A stretch of 64,000 nt of DNA from Herbaspirillum sp. WKF16. Lineage in GTDB: Bacteria > Pseudomonadota > Gammaproteobacteria > Burkholderiales > Burkholderiaceae_D. This document shows positions 51,263-61,747 of the stretch, piece after piece. The translations under genes and the position numbers were made by a program. The stretch covers positions 4,774,001 to 4,838,000 of the forward strand of contig NZ_CP118632.1 in the NCBI RefSeq assembly GCF_028993615.1, read 5' to 3'. Numbering within the stretch: the stretch's first letter is position 1; every line of letters starts with the position of its first letter. A model generated the notes under the pieces. That model searched no databases. It saw nothing but the letters and a program-made list of their open reading frames with translations, and was not told the origin of the DNA.

Positions 51263-51343
51263 GGGGAAATCGGCCCGCGCGGGGGCGCTGCAAAATGAAG
51301 GGAAAGCGCAGATGGTAGCAAACTTGGCCCGTGCGCGGCGGCC

Positions 51344-52018
51344 TCAGAAATAAGGACGATAGCGCGGCCGGCGGCCGGCCTCGCCGGCGCGGGCCGACGC
51401 GATGGAGGCGGACGGCGCGGCGCCCGCGCTGAGCAGGGAAATGGCCCGGCCGGCGATCTCCGGCGGCAGGCCGATGGCGTCCTGGCAGGCGCGCGCCATG
51501 GCGCCGGCCGAAGCGAAGCCGGCGGCGCCGGCTTCGGCGCGGGCGTCGTTGATGCGCGCCAGCCGCGCCAGGATCCACGCCACACGCTGCTCGCGCACCA
51601 GGCTGCGCAGCGACTCGCCCTCGGCGAACAGCCGCGCGCGCAGGCGTGCCGGGGTGAGCTGCCACAGGCGCGCGATGCGCGCCGCGCTCCAGTCGGCGGC
51701 GGGTTCGGCAAAGATGGCGGCGGCCAGCCTGCGCGCCCATGGCTTGCTGGCGTCGGCGGCGCGTTCCATCTCGTCGCTGGCGTCGCTCTCCAGCGCCAGC
51801 GACCACACCGCCGGGCGCGCGGCCTGCGCTCCCGGCCGCGGATGCGCCAGGCAGGAGAAGCGCACGAAGGACGGTACGGTGAAGCTCTCGCCTTCGCGCA
51901 ATTCGATCGCCACGCCGCCGCTCCTGAGCGTGGCCGCGCCCTTCCATACCTTCACGCGCGCCGGCGCGGCGAACCGCAGTTCGCGCAATTGCAGGTGATG
52001 CTGGGTGACGATGGCCAT
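51344..52018 (-). CDS. AraC-like regulator with degenerate helix-turn-helix
   Basis: This 224-aa protein has an N-terminal cupin-like beta-sheet part (LRELRFAAPARVKVWKG, VAIELREGESFTVPSF). Its C-terminal half looks like an AraC double helix-turn-helix: WSAARIARLWQLTPARLRARLFAEGES then LVREQRVAWILARL, with a second helix pair near GFASAGAMARACQDAIGLPP. The usual AraC end signature is worn and the tail is Ala/Arg-rich. Targets are unknown. It lies 81 nt upstream of hisC on the same strand and follows a Crp-like gene. Assignment is moderate. Confidence 0.6.
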   Translation of the reverse strand: MAIVTQHHLQLRELRFAAPARVKVWKGAATLRSGGVAIELREGESFTVPSFVRFSCLAHPRPGAQAARPAVWSLALESDASDEMERAADASKPWARRLAAAIFAEPAADWSAARIARLWQLTPARLRARLFAEGESLRSLVREQRVAWILARLARINDARAEAGAAGFASAGAMARACQDAIGLPPEIAGRAISLLSAGAAPSASIASARAGEAGRRPRYRPYF

Positions 52019-52119
52019 GGCGGTGGGAACGAGGACGATACGAAGACAATACGAATACGTTACGCGATGTTATGCGAGACGCGCGCGGCAGACTGTCGCC
52101 GCGGCGACCATGCATCTTC

Positions 52120-52827
52120 TCATAGCGAGGCCATGCCGAAGGCGCGCAGGCCGTCGAGATCGATGACGCGGAGGCTCTGGTAGGAAATCTCCACCAAACC
52201 CAGCTCGGCCAACCGGCGCATGGCCTGGTTCACGCGCTGGCGCGACAGGCCCGTCAGCAGGCCGATCTCCTCCTGCGACAGTTCCAGCACCTGGGCGGTG
52301 CGCGGATACAGCATGGGATGGAACAACTGGGCGATGGCCTGGGCCACGCGCGCGTCGACGTCGAGCAGGCGCTCGTTCTGCACGGTGGCGATGAACTGGC
52401 CCATGCGCTCGTTCAACTGGCGGATCACGAAGGCGTTGAACGGCAGGCTCTCGGCCATCAGGCGATGGAAGGTGTCGGCCGGGACCAGCAGGATCCGCGA
52501 GGCGCGCACGGCGATCACGTCATAGCGGCGCGGCTCGCGCTTGATCACGCTGCCCTCGCCGCACCAGCCGCCCTCGGGCACGCCCGACAGCGTGCTGCTG
52601 CGCCCGTCGACGTTATAGACGGCGAGCTTGATCAGGCCTTCATGCACGCCGATCCAGTGCCCGGAAAGCTCGCCGCGCCGCGCGATAAACGAGTCGGCGG
52701 CAAAGCGCGCCAATTGCGCGGTGCCCGCGGCCAGCCCGCGGTGTTCCGGAGACAGCGCGGTGAACCACTCGTGCTGCCGTAGATGTTGCTCCATCGCTTG
52801 CGCCCTTGCATCGGTGACGAGGATCAT
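52120..52827 (-). CDS. Crp/Fnr-family transcriptional regulator
   Basis: This protein of about 235 aa has an N-terminal cyclic-nucleotide-binding-like beta-roll (LSGHWIGVHEGLIKLAV, GGWCGEGSVIKREPRRYDV) and a C-terminal Crp-type winged helix (LSQEEIGLLTGLSRQRVNQAMRRLAELGLVE). No Fnr-type N-terminal cysteine cluster is seen, and the cAMP phosphate-binding Arg-Ser pair is not conserved, so the effector is unknown. Starts at 52827 and 52794 are both plausible. It is divergent from the acyl-CoA synthetase gene, its most likely target. Confidence 0.88.
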   Translation of the reverse strand: MILVTDARAQAMEQHLRQHEWFTALSPEHRGLAAGTAQLARFAADSFIARRGELSGHWIGVHEGLIKLAVYNVDGRSSTLSGVPEGGWCGEGSVIKREPRRYDVIAVRASRILLVPADTFHRLMAESLPFNAFVIRQLNERMGQFIATVQNERLLDVDARVAQAIAQLFHPMLYPRTAQVLELSQEEIGLLTGLSRQRVNQAMRRLAELGLVEISYQSLRVIDLDGLRAFGMASL

Positions 52828-52971
52828 TGTCGCATGGCGGCCCTGTCGTCGCGATGACAAAGCGCAAGGCGGCATCGGTGCTACCCTAGGGAAAAGATCG
52901 GCGCGGCCGCAGCAAGACCGGCGCGGCACGCGCACACCCCTCAGAGAAAACGCCGCAGCAAGGAGACCCGC

Positions 52972-54612
52972 ATGGCAGACTTCGACACCGGCCTGGCGCG
53001 CAATGCCGCCAACCACGCCGCCCTCACCCCCCTCGATTTCATCGCCCGCGCGGCCGAAGTATACGGCCGCCGCACCGCCATCGTGCATGGCCGGCTGCGC
53101 CAGGACTGGGACCAGACCTACCGCCGCGCGCGCCGCCTGGCCAGCGCCCTGCAGCGCCTGGGCGTGGGCAGGAACGACACCGTCTCGGCCATGCTGCCCA
53201 ATACGCCGGCGATGGTGGAGGCGCACTTCGGCGTGCCGATGGCCGGCGCGGTCTTGAACGCGCTCAACATCCGCCTCGACGCCGAATCGCTTGCCTTCAT
53301 GCTGCGCCATGGCGAAGCCCGGGTGCTGCTCATCGACAGCGAGTTCGCCGCGCTGGCGCGGCAATTGCAGCAACAGCTGCCGGCGCTGAAGATCGTCGAG
53401 GTGTTCGACGAGCTCGGTCCGCCGCCGGTGGCCGGCGAGCGTTTCGGCGCCTGGGAGTACGAGGCCCTGCTGGCCGACGGCGACGAGCATTTCGACTGGC
53501 AGCTGCCGGCCGACGAGTGGGATGCGATCGCGCTGAACTACACCTCGGGCACCACCGGCGACCCCAAGGGCGTGGTGTATCACCATCGCGGAGCGGCCAT
53601 CAACGCCGTCTCCAACATCCTCGAATGGGACATGCCCAAGCACCCGGTCTACCTATGGACGCTGCCCATGTTCCACTGCAACGGCTGGTGCTTCCCGTGG
53701 ACGGTGGCCGCGCGCGCCGGCGTCAACGTCTGCCTGCGCAAGTTCGAGCCCAAGCTGGTGTTCGACCTGATCCGCGAGCACGGCGTGACGCACTACTGCG
53801 CCGCGCCCATCGTGCATGCGGCGCTGGCCAACGCGCCGGAGGGCTGGCGCGAGGGCATCCGCGGCCCGGTGCGCGGCATGGTAGCGGGCGCGCCGCCGCC
53901 GGCGGCGGTGCTGGCCAGGATGGAGGCGATGGATTTCGAGCTGGCCCACGTGTACGGGTTGACCGAGGTCTACGGCCCGGCCGCGGTATGCGCCGAGCAG
54001 GACGACTGGGCCGCGCAGTCGGTGGACCAGCGCGCCGTGCTCAAGTCGCGCCAGGGCGTGCGCTACCACCTGCAGCGCGGCGTCGCCGTGCTGGCGCCGG
54101 AGACCATGGCGCCGGTCAGGCGCGACGGCGAGGAGATCGGCGAGATCATGTTCCGCGGGAACATCTGCATGAAGGGTTACCTGAAGAACGACCGCGCCAC
54201 GCAGGAAGCCTTCGCCGGCGGCTGGTTCCACACCGGCGACCTGGGCGTGATGACGGCCGACGGCTACATCAAGATCAAGGACCGCAGCAAGGACATCATC
54301 ATCTCCGGCGGCGAGAACATTTCCAGCGTCGAGGTGGAGGACGTGCTGTACCGCCATCCGGCGGTACTGGCCGCGGCGGTGGTGGCGCAGCCGGATGAGA
54401 AATGGGGGGAGACGCCGTGCGCCTTCGTCGAACTCAAGGAAGGCGCGCAGGTGGACGCGCAGGCCCTGATCGATTTCTGCCGCGAGCACCTGGCCGGATT
54501 CAAGGCGCCCAAGGCGATCTATTTCGGCCCCCTGCCCAAGACCTCCACCGGCAAGATCCAGAAGTTCGAACTGCGCAAGCGCATGAAGTCCGATAGCGCA
54601 ATCGACGTCTAG
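52972..54612 (+). CDS. AMP-forming acyl-CoA synthetase
   Basis: This 546-aa adenylate-forming enzyme activates a carboxylic acid to its CoA thioester. The P-loop YTSGTTGDPKGVVYHHRG, the core motif YGLTEVYGP, the hinge GDLGVMTADGYIKIKDRSKD and the C-terminal catalytic Lys in KTSTGKIQK are all present. The sequence looks like the medium-chain/aryl (AlkK- or FadD-like) group, with the substrate unresolved. AAGGAG precedes the ATG. Its TAG lies in a CTAG palindrome shared with the stop of the convergent gene. Confidence 0.92.
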   Translation: MADFDTGLARNAANHAALTPLDFIARAAEVYGRRTAIVHGRLRQDWDQTYRRARRLASALQRLGVGRNDTVSAMLPNTPAMVEAHFGVPMAGAVLNALNIRLDAESLAFMLRHGEARVLLIDSEFAALARQLQQQLPALKIVEVFDELGPPPVAGERFGAWEYEALLADGDEHFDWQLPADEWDAIALNYTSGTTGDPKGVVYHHRGAAINAVSNILEWDMPKHPVYLWTLPMFHCNGWCFPWTVAARAGVNVCLRKFEPKLVFDLIREHGVTHYCAAPIVHAALANAPEGWREGIRGPVRGMVAGAPPPAAVLARMEAMDFELAHVYGLTEVYGPAAVCAEQDDWAAQSVDQRAVLKSRQGVRYHLQRGVAVLAPETMAPVRRDGEEIGEIMFRGNICMKGYLKNDRATQEAFAGGWFHTGDLGVMTADGYIKIKDRSKDIIISGGENISSVEVEDVLYRHPAVLAAAVVAQPDEKWGETPCAFVELKEGAQVDAQALIDFCREHLAGFKAPKAIYFGPLPKTSTGKIQKFELRKRMKSDSAIDV

Positions 54613-55202
54613 CCGCGGCGCACGGCGATGTGATAGATGCCCCAGGGGCACAGGCCGAAGCGCTCCGACACCGGCCGCGCCGCCATCTCGGGGAAGCGGT
54701 CGGCCTCGTACACCGCCCACAGTGGCCCCAGTCCGCCCAGCGCCATGGGCTTGCCGTCGAGATGGGTGGCGACGATGAAGCGGTATTTCTGCGCATCCTC
54801 GCGCGACACCATGACGGCATAGCCGTCGATGGCCCGCAGTACGTAACCCTCGGCCTGGGCATCGGCGCCGGCGGCGCGCATGACGTCGGCCAGCAGCGGG
54901 CCGCGCAGCGCGTGGCGCTTGCCGTCGTATTCCAGCGTGGGACGGATCTCGACTGCGGGCAGCGCCGCCAGCGACGCGAAGTCGAAGACGCGCGCCCTGT
55001 CGAACTCCAGTTTCTGCTTGTGCATCATCTGGTCCAGCGCGTGGTCCAGGGGGCCGCGGTTGGGCGCGGATATCTCGCCGGTCACGGTCAGCAGCGCCGG
55101 GCCGGCCGGCGCTGCGCTCTTGCGGGCGGCGAAGGCCGGCGCGGCCGTCGCCGAGGCTGCCAGCGCCGACGCGGCGGCGTGCAGGAAGTGGCGCTTGTTC
55201 AT
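54609..55202 (-). CDS. Periplasmic molybdopterin-fold oxidoreductase-like protein
   Basis: This 197-aa exported protein has a signal peptide (HFLHAAASALAASATAAPAFA). Its fold resembles the sulfite-oxidase-type molybdopterin-binding domain: LLTVTGEISAPN, VFDFASLAALP, GPLLADVMRAAGA, GYVLRAIDGYAVMVSREDA and PLWAVYEADRFP. The active-site cysteine of true molybdoenzymes is not in its usual place, so it may be a cofactor-free relative. The ATG at 55202 is used. It follows the orphan substrate-binding gene on the same strand (71-nt gap). Confidence 0.65.
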   Translation of the reverse strand: MNKRHFLHAAASALAASATAAPAFAARKSAAPAGPALLTVTGEISAPNRGPLDHALDQMMHKQKLEFDRARVFDFASLAALPAVEIRPTLEYDGKRHALRGPLLADVMRAAGADAQAEGYVLRAIDGYAVMVSREDAQKYRFIVATHLDGKPMALGGLGPLWAVYEADRFPEMAARPVSERFGLCPWGIYHIAVRRG

Positions 55203-55273
55203 GTCTGCGGATCTCCGGAAAAAAGGGGCGAGGCACGGCGGGGCCGGCGCACCGCGCATTGCAAGGCGGTACG

Positions 55274-56494
55274 CTATCGTCTCACGGCTGCGGCCGCGGC
55301 GCAGCCCTTGTCGTTTTCTGCGCGGCGCGGCGGCCCTTCATAGGTGCGCAGCGGCACCCAGTGCCGGTCGCGCACCGTGTAGACGGTAAACAGCGGATGG
55401 CGCGGGTAGCCCGCCTCGTCGAAGGCCACCGTGCCGGTCAGGCCCTTGAACCTGATCTGGCGCAGCGCCTCGATGATCTTGCCCGGCTCGGCGCTGTCGC
55501 CCTGGCGGATCGCAGCCAGCAGCACCTGCGCGGCATCGTAGGCGAACGGCGCCAGGCCGTAGGGATCGGCGCCGAAGCGCTCGCGGTAATCTCTCTCGAA
55601 ACGGCGCCATCCCGGCAAGCCCGTCTCCGGCAACCCCGGCTCGATGGCCAGCACCTCGGCGGCGGCCGAACGCGCCGCCACCAGGAAGGGCGAACCGACC
55701 TCGCCGCTGGAGGCCAGCATCAGCCGCGGGCCGCGCCCGGTCCTGTGCAGCGCCCGCGCCAGCGACGCCGCCTGCGCATAACCGCCGAAAAACACACCCT
55801 GCGCCCCGCTTTGCCGGATCTGCCAGGCCAACTGCTGCAGGTCGCTGGCGTAACCGACGCGCTCGCGCAGCACCGGCCTGAAACCGGCCTGGCATATCCG
55901 TTCATGCACCGTAGCCGCGGCCGCCATGCCGTACATCGACCCGTTGTCGATGACGGCGATGCGACGCATGTTGAGCTCGTGCATGGCGTAGTCGGCCAGG
56001 TAGGCGCCTGCGTGACCGTCATGCCCGATCATGCTGAAGAAGCCGGCGTTGCCCTGCTCGGCCAGCGCCGCCGCGCTGGCCGCCGGCGACAGCAGCGCCA
56101 CGCCGGCGTCCGAATAGATCTTCGCGGCGACCCGCGCGGTGCCCGAATCGGTGGTGCCGATCACGGCCGCCACACCTGCCTTCAGCAGTTGCCGGGCCAC
56201 TGCCGCGGCGGCCTCCGGCTGGTTGTGGTCGTCATGGCGCAGCAGGCGGAAGAACACCGGCTGTCCGCCGATGCGCGGATGGTGGCGGTTGGCCTCGATC
56301 AGGGCCATCTCGGCGGCGTTGGCCTGGCTCTTGCCGAACTGCTCGGATACCCCGCCCAGCGCACCGGAGAAACCGATCAGGATGGTCTTGGGCTGCTGCG
56401 CCGGGGCGGCGCCGGACAGGCATGGCAAGACATACAGCGACAGGCAGCAAAGCGCGGCGGCGCGTTTGTGCAAACGGGGGAATGTGCGCGACAT
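55274..56494 (-). CDS. ABC transporter substrate-binding protein, Leu/Ile/Val type
   Basis: This 406-aa periplasmic binding protein of type I fold has a signal peptide (AALCCLSLYVLPCLSGAAPA). The core shows IGFSGALGGVSEQFGKSQANAAEMALIEANR, VIGTTDSGTARVAAKIYSDA, LLSPAASAAAL and FFGGYAQAASLARAL, typical of LivJ-like proteins. No permease or ATPase genes are nearby, so it is an orphan that must share a transporter or serve sensing. The ATG at 56494 has GGAGAAG upstream. It is 71 nt upstream of the molybdopterin-fold gene. Confidence 0.88.
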   Translation of the reverse strand: MSRTFPRLHKRAAALCCLSLYVLPCLSGAAPAQQPKTILIGFSGALGGVSEQFGKSQANAAEMALIEANRHHPRIGGQPVFFRLLRHDDHNQPEAAAAVARQLLKAGVAAVIGTTDSGTARVAAKIYSDAGVALLSPAASAAALAEQGNAGFFSMIGHDGHAGAYLADYAMHELNMRRIAVIDNGSMYGMAAAATVHERICQAGFRPVLRERVGYASDLQQLAWQIRQSGAQGVFFGGYAQAASLARALHRTGRGPRLMLASSGEVGSPFLVAARSAAAEVLAIEPGLPETGLPGWRRFERDYRERFGADPYGLAPFAYDAAQVLLAAIRQGDSAEPGKIIEALRQIRFKGLTGTVAFDEAGYPRHPLFTVYTVRDRHWVPLRTYEGPPRRAENDKGCAAAAAVRR

Positions 56495-56641
56495 GGGCTT
56501 CTCCGAAGTCAAGGCTGGCGCGTCAATGACCGGGCCAGGCGAAAAATCGAAAAAGGTAGCGGCTGCGGCGGCAGTGCAAGTTGCAGTCGGGCAGATTTGA
56601 AAAAATACCGAATTCAAACGAGGGATTTATTTCTCCAGCAT

Positions 56642-56667
56642 AAAAAAACGGAGCCGAAGCTCCGTTT
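56642..56667 (-). terminator. Terminator after the bile-acid-type symporter gene
   Basis: The stem AAACGGAGC / GCTCCGTTT has a CGAA loop. The A-run on its left is the T-run for the minus-strand symporter gene, which stops 28 nt away. Confidence 0.88.
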
Positions 56668-56694
56668 CCCTTGCGTGCGGGCGCGCGTCGGCGC

Positions 56695-57609
56695 TTAGTC
56701 GCGCGGCGGGCGGCCGCGCCAGTAGCCGGCCAGCAGCGAACCCGAGAGGTTGTGCCAGACCGAGAACAACGCGCCAGGCAGCGCCGCCACGGGCGTGAAG
56801 TACAGCTTGCCCAGCGCGGCCGCGAGGCCCGAGTTCTGCATGCCGACCTCGATGGCCAGCGTGCGGCACACGGCCTCGTCGAAGCCCAGCAGGCGACCGC
56901 CCCAGTAACCGCCCAGGAGACCCAGGCCGTTGTGCAGGATCACACCCACCAGCACCACCAGGCCCACCGAAGCGATGCTGGCCTGGCTGCCGCCGACCAC
57001 CGCCGCGATGATCAGCAGGATGGCGACCATCGACACCAGCGACAGGTAGGGCTCGATGCGCCGGATCAGGCCGCCGGCGAAGATGTTGGCCACCAGGCCG
57101 ACCACGATGGGCACCACCACGATCTGCACGATGGACATCAGCATGGCATGGGCGTCGAAGTGGATGGACGCGTCGACATACAGCTCGGTCAGCATCGGCG
57201 TGGCGAACACCGAGACCAGCGCGGACAGGGTGGAGATGGTCACCGACAGCGCGACGTCGCCGCGCGAGAGATAGATCATCACATTGGAGGCGGTGCCGGA
57301 GGCGACCGAACCCACCAGCACCATGCCGGCGGTCAGGTCGGGCGGCATGCGCAGCACCTTGGCGATGACCCAGGCGGCCAGCGGCATGACCAGGTAATGC
57401 AGGATGATGCCGGCGGCCACCGGGGCCGGGCGCTTGATGATGCGCTTGAAGTCGTCGACGGTCAGCGTCACGCCCATGGTCAGCATGATCAGCGTCAGCA
57501 GCTGGGTGACGTATTTGCCGATCGGCGTGAAGGTCGACGGCGAAAAATAGGCGGCGGCGGACAGCAGCAGCGCCCACAGGGGGAACAGGCGGGTGATAAG
57601 TGCGAGCAT
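56695..57609 (-). CDS. Bile acid:sodium symporter family transporter (PanS-like)
   Basis: This 304-aa protein has about nine or ten membrane helices. The two sodium-site motifs of the BASS family appear as [23 protein letters not shown] and [13 protein letters not shown]. Bacterial relatives such as PanS carry ketopantoate or other organic anions rather than bile acids. The substrate here is unknown. The 214-nt leader holds two small hairpins (one at 57725-57739) but no riboswitch I recognise. Confidence 0.92.
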   Translation of the reverse strand: MLALITRLFPLWALLLSAAAYFSPSTFTPIGKYVTQLLTLIMLTMGVTLTVDDFKRIIKRPAPVAAGIILHYLVMPLAAWVIAKVLRMPPDLTAGMVLVGSVASGTASNVMIYLSRGDVALSVTISTLSALVSVFATPMLTELYVDASIHFDAHAMLMSIVQIVVVPIVVGLVANIFAGGLIRRIEPYLSLVSMVAILLIIAAVVGGSQASIASVGLVVLVGVILHNGLGLLGGYWGGRLLGFDEAVCRTLAIEVGMQNSGLAAALGKLYFTPVAALPGALFSVWHNLSGSLLAGYWRGRPPRD

Positions 57610-57823
57610 GGTTGGAACCGGATGAGTGAGTACTGCCCCTGCCCTTCAGCGAAGGCATGGGAGGCGCGTTTAGTTATAGGAATGATCGCGGGTTGCGCGG
57701 ACAACAGGCTCGTAGGCTCGGCATCGTCCCGATGGGACGGCGGCCTCTTCTCGTTATCGCGCCTTGTGGGCGCAAGGGCGTGATTCTACCTGCCGGGCGC
57801 GATTCCTGCCGGCGCCGCGCCGA

Positions 57824-58108
57824 TCAGCCGGCCGGATCGCACCTGAAGGTCAGCAAGGCCTTGGGCGGCAGCACCACCGGCACACCGTCGGCGCGCTCGC
57901 TGCCGACCACGCGCATGCGCCGGCCCAGGTTCTTGCAATAGGCATCGGCGCGCCGCACGCCCTCCACCGCCACGCCCTCGTTGCCGCGCCAGGGCGAGCT
58001 GGCGGTGAGCATGTAGGTGTCGCGGTCCAGCTGCGTCACCTCGCCGGAAGACGCGCAAGCGGCCAGCAACAAGGTCGCCGTTGCCGCCGTCAGATATCGT
58101 CCCATCAT
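57824..58108 (-). CDS. Small lipoprotein, hypothetical
   Basis: This 94-aa precursor has a lipoprotein signal (YLTAATATLLLAAC, lipobox LAAC followed by Ala-Ser). The mature part is short, with two more cysteines (ADAYCKNLGRR and TFRCDPAG) that may form a disulfide. The pattern of a Tyr-Cys pair in RADAYCKNLG resembles small proteins of unknown function found in Burkholderiales. ATG at 58108 or the next codon can serve as start. It is 214 nt upstream of the symporter gene on the same strand. Confidence 0.8.
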   Translation of the reverse strand: MMGRYLTAATATLLLAACASSGEVTQLDRDTYMLTASSPWRGNEGVAVEGVRRADAYCKNLGRRMRVVGSERADGVPVVLPPKALLTFRCDPAG

Positions 58109-58223
58109 GTGTTCCCCGCCTGGTTTCCGTTGCGCCGATGTTAGCGGCGGGCGAGGGCGGCGTCATGCGTCCCTACAACTCTTTACATTGCGGGCGCGGC
58201 GATGCGCGACGAGCGATGACAGG

Positions 58224-58261
58224 CTTCGATACGCCGCTGCGCGGCTACTCAGCCCGAACGG
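58224..58261 (+). repeat. Single copy of the 25102-25208 repeat unit
   Basis: This unit reads CTTCGATACGCCGCTG, then CGCGGCTACTCAG, then CCCGAACGG. It matches the right arm at 25169-25208 except for a 2-nt deletion and two base changes. It is on the same strand as that arm. Confidence 0.8.
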
Positions 58262-58280
58262 AGTTTGGCGGGCTGCGACG

Positions 58281-58390
58281 GACGACGCCGGGTCCCTGCT
58301 TTCGCGGGGACGACAGAGAATACTTGTACCTCCGGCGGGATTGGCCACCTGACCGCCCGTCGTCCCGGCGAAGGCCGGGATCCAGTGTCG
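58281..58390. repeat. Second dispersed repeat family, inverted pair
   Basis: The arm at 58281-58314, read on the minus strand, contains TCGTCCCCGCGAAAGCAGGG. The arm at 58358-58390 reads CGTCGTCCCGGCGAAGGCCG and continues GGATCCAGTGTCG on the plus strand. The two agree at most positions over about 32 nt and are 43 nt apart. The unit belongs to the widespread type with CCCGCGAAAGCGGG and ATCCAGTGTC. Confidence 0.8.
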
Positions 58391-58444
58391 TTCAGCGATG
58401 ACCGGGGCATGACCATTGCCGCCACAAGCCGCGCATCCAAAACA

Positions 58445-58475
58445 AAAACGCCGCTGAAACCATCAGCGGCGTTTT
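58445..58475. terminator. Terminator after ettA
   Basis: The 13-bp stem AAAACGCCGCTGA / TCAGCGGCGTTTT has a 5-nt loop and lies 23 nt from the ettA stop. The A/T arms let it work on either strand. Confidence 0.9.
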
Positions 58476-58498
58476 CATCGACAGCAAAAAAACAAGGA

Positions 58499-60166
<1,668 letters not shown>

Positions 60167-60189
60167 GGTATGGGTGCCAGTAAGGGGAA

Positions 60190-61074
60190 TCAGTTGCCTG
60201 CGGCCGGGCTTTCCGCCCGGGTGCGCCAAAAGCGCCACAAGCCTTCGGCGGAGTATACCGCGAGCGCCAGCCAGATCACGCAAAAGCCGACGGCGCGGGT
60301 GCCGGCAAACGGCTCGTCGTAGAGCAGCACGCCGGTGAGCAGCTGGATAGTGGGCGAAATGTATTGCATCAAACCCAACATCGACAGCGGGATGCGGCGC
60401 GCGCCCTGGGCGAACAGCAGCAGCGGCACGGCGGTGATCGGCCCGGCCAGCGCCAGCAGCACCTGCACGCCGGCCGGCGCGCCCATGAAGCTGTTGCTGC
60501 CGCGCCAGGTGTCGATGCCCAGCATCAGCAGCACCAGCGGCAGCATCAGCAGGGTTTCCAGCGACAGGCCTTCCAGCGGTCCCAGGTGGGCGACCTTGCG
60601 CAACAGGCCGTAGCAGGCGAAGGTGACGGCGATCACCAGCGCGATCCACGGCAAGCTGCCGTTGGCCACCGTCAGCCACAGCACCGCGCCCAGCGCCATC
60701 GTCACGGCCAGCCATTGCAGCGGCCGCATGCGTTCCTTGAGGATCAGGTAGCCCATGAACACGCTCATCAGCGGGCTCATGAAATAGCCCAGGCTGGTGT
60801 CGACGATGCGGCCGTCGTTGACGGCCCAGACGTACAGCGTCCAGTTGCCCGAGAGCAGCAGCGCCGAGAGCAGGAAGCCGAACAGGATCAGCGGCCTCCG
60901 CGCGGCCTGCCCGAGCCAGCCCCATTGGCGGCGCCAGGCCAGCACGCCGGCCAGGAACACGAACGACCAGAACAGCCGGTGGACGACGATATCGAAGGAA
61001 GGAATTTCCTTGAGCAACTTGAAATACAGCGGAAACAACCCCCACAGGATGGAGGCGGATACGGCGTAAAGCAT
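60190..61074 (-). CDS. rarD: RarD/EamA-family transporter
   Basis: This 294-aa protein has ten predicted membrane helices of the EamA (drug/metabolite transporter) type. It opens LYAVSASILWGLFPLYFKLL and has the RarD-specific EIPSFDIVVHRLFWSFVFL and LGLMQYISPTIQLLTGVLLYDEPF. The physiological substrate of RarD is unsettled. It is 23 nt upstream of ettA on the same strand, so the two are probably co-transcribed. Confidence 0.93.
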   Translation of the reverse strand: MLYAVSASILWGLFPLYFKLLKEIPSFDIVVHRLFWSFVFLAGVLAWRRQWGWLGQAARRPLILFGFLLSALLLSGNWTLYVWAVNDGRIVDTSLGYFMSPLMSVFMGYLILKERMRPLQWLAVTMALGAVLWLTVANGSLPWIALVIAVTFACYGLLRKVAHLGPLEGLSLETLLMLPLVLLMLGIDTWRGSNSFMGAPAGVQVLLALAGPITAVPLLLFAQGARRIPLSMLGLMQYISPTIQLLTGVLLYDEPFAGTRAVGFCVIWLALAVYSAEGLWRFWRTRAESPAAGN

Positions 61075-61216
61075 GGCGGCGACAATGGACTTGGATGGAC
61101 GGCTGCCGTTGTTCTTGAGTTGTATGACAGCCCTGGGGGAGCCGCCATTATTGCAGGATTCGGCGATCCCGGCTTGCCGCAGGTCAAGCCGCGCGCCCTG
61201 CAGCGACAGCGTCGCG

Positions 61217-61747
61217 CTACGGCAGGCGCACCTCGGCGCGGCCGCGCAGCGCCACCACCTCGCAATCCTCTTCCCGCGCCTGGCGCTCGATCACCAGCAC
61301 GTCGGCCGCGCCGATGGTGATCAGCGGATGGTGCCAGACGCCGCGCCGCAGGGTGATGCCCTGGCCCGGCTCGATGATGAAGGCGGCGATGCCCTCCTCA
61401 TCCGGCGCGGCGCCGGCGCCGGCCAGCACCGCCAGGCAGCGGCCCGCGCCCAGCGGCACGAAGCTCTGGCTGCCCAGCAGGTGGCGCTCGAAGGCGCGCA
61501 GCGGGTACGGCGCGCGGTGCGTGTGCGCATCGGTGCGGAAGATCGCCACGGCGGCGCGTCCGCCGTCCTCCTCCACGTCCAGCGGGGCGACGTCGTCGAA
61601 GCGGCGCGTGGTGCCGAAGTTGATCTCGCGCCCTTGTTCCCCCGGCGCCAGCAGCTCGCCGTAGGCGGCGAAGGCCTCACGCGTGAGCGGCGCCGCCACG
61701 ATCACCCGCATGGCCTCGTTGGCCGTCCCGCGCTCAGGCGCATTCAT
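61217..61747 (-). CDS. allA: Ureidoglycolate lyase
   Basis: AllA splits ureidoglycolate to glyoxylate and urea, the end of the allantoin route of purine breakdown. The 176-aa cupin-like protein has the family pattern LTREAFAAYGELLAPG, FERHLLGSQSFVPLG, GQGITLRRGVWHHPL and DVLVIER. The ATG at 61747 is used because GAGG lies 7 nt upstream and the start overlaps the amidase stop by 14 nt. Homology would also allow the ATG at 61711 (MRVIVAAPL), which gives 164 aa. Confidence 0.92.
   Translation of the reverse strand: MNAPERGTANEAMRVIVAAPLTREAFAAYGELLAPGEQGREINFGTTRRFDDVAPLDVEEDGGRAAVAIFRTDAHTHRAPYPLRAFERHLLGSQSFVPLGAGRCLAVLAGAGAAPDEEGIAAFIIEPGQGITLRRGVWHHPLITIGAADVLVIERQAREEDCEVVALRGRAEVRLP

Larger units (their letters stand above)
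58109..58498. other. Repeat-filled stretch before the ettA terminator
   Basis: This is 390 nt without a gene between the ends of the lipoprotein promoter region and ettA. It holds one copy of the CTTCGATACGCC repeat (58224-58261), an inverted pair of a second repeat (58281-58314 and 58358-58390) and the terminator at 58445-58475. The rest shows nothing recognisable. Confidence 0.75.

Noticed and set aside
57610..57823. A possible riboswitch (two small hairpins) before the symporter gene
   Set aside because: The loops lack the conserved bases of guanidine-II or TPP riboswitches, and the stems are short.
60167..61045. A long N-terminal extension of ettA (848 codons in all)
   Set aside because: The extension is an out-of-frame reading of rarD. 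EttA with start at 60166 has exactly the family length.
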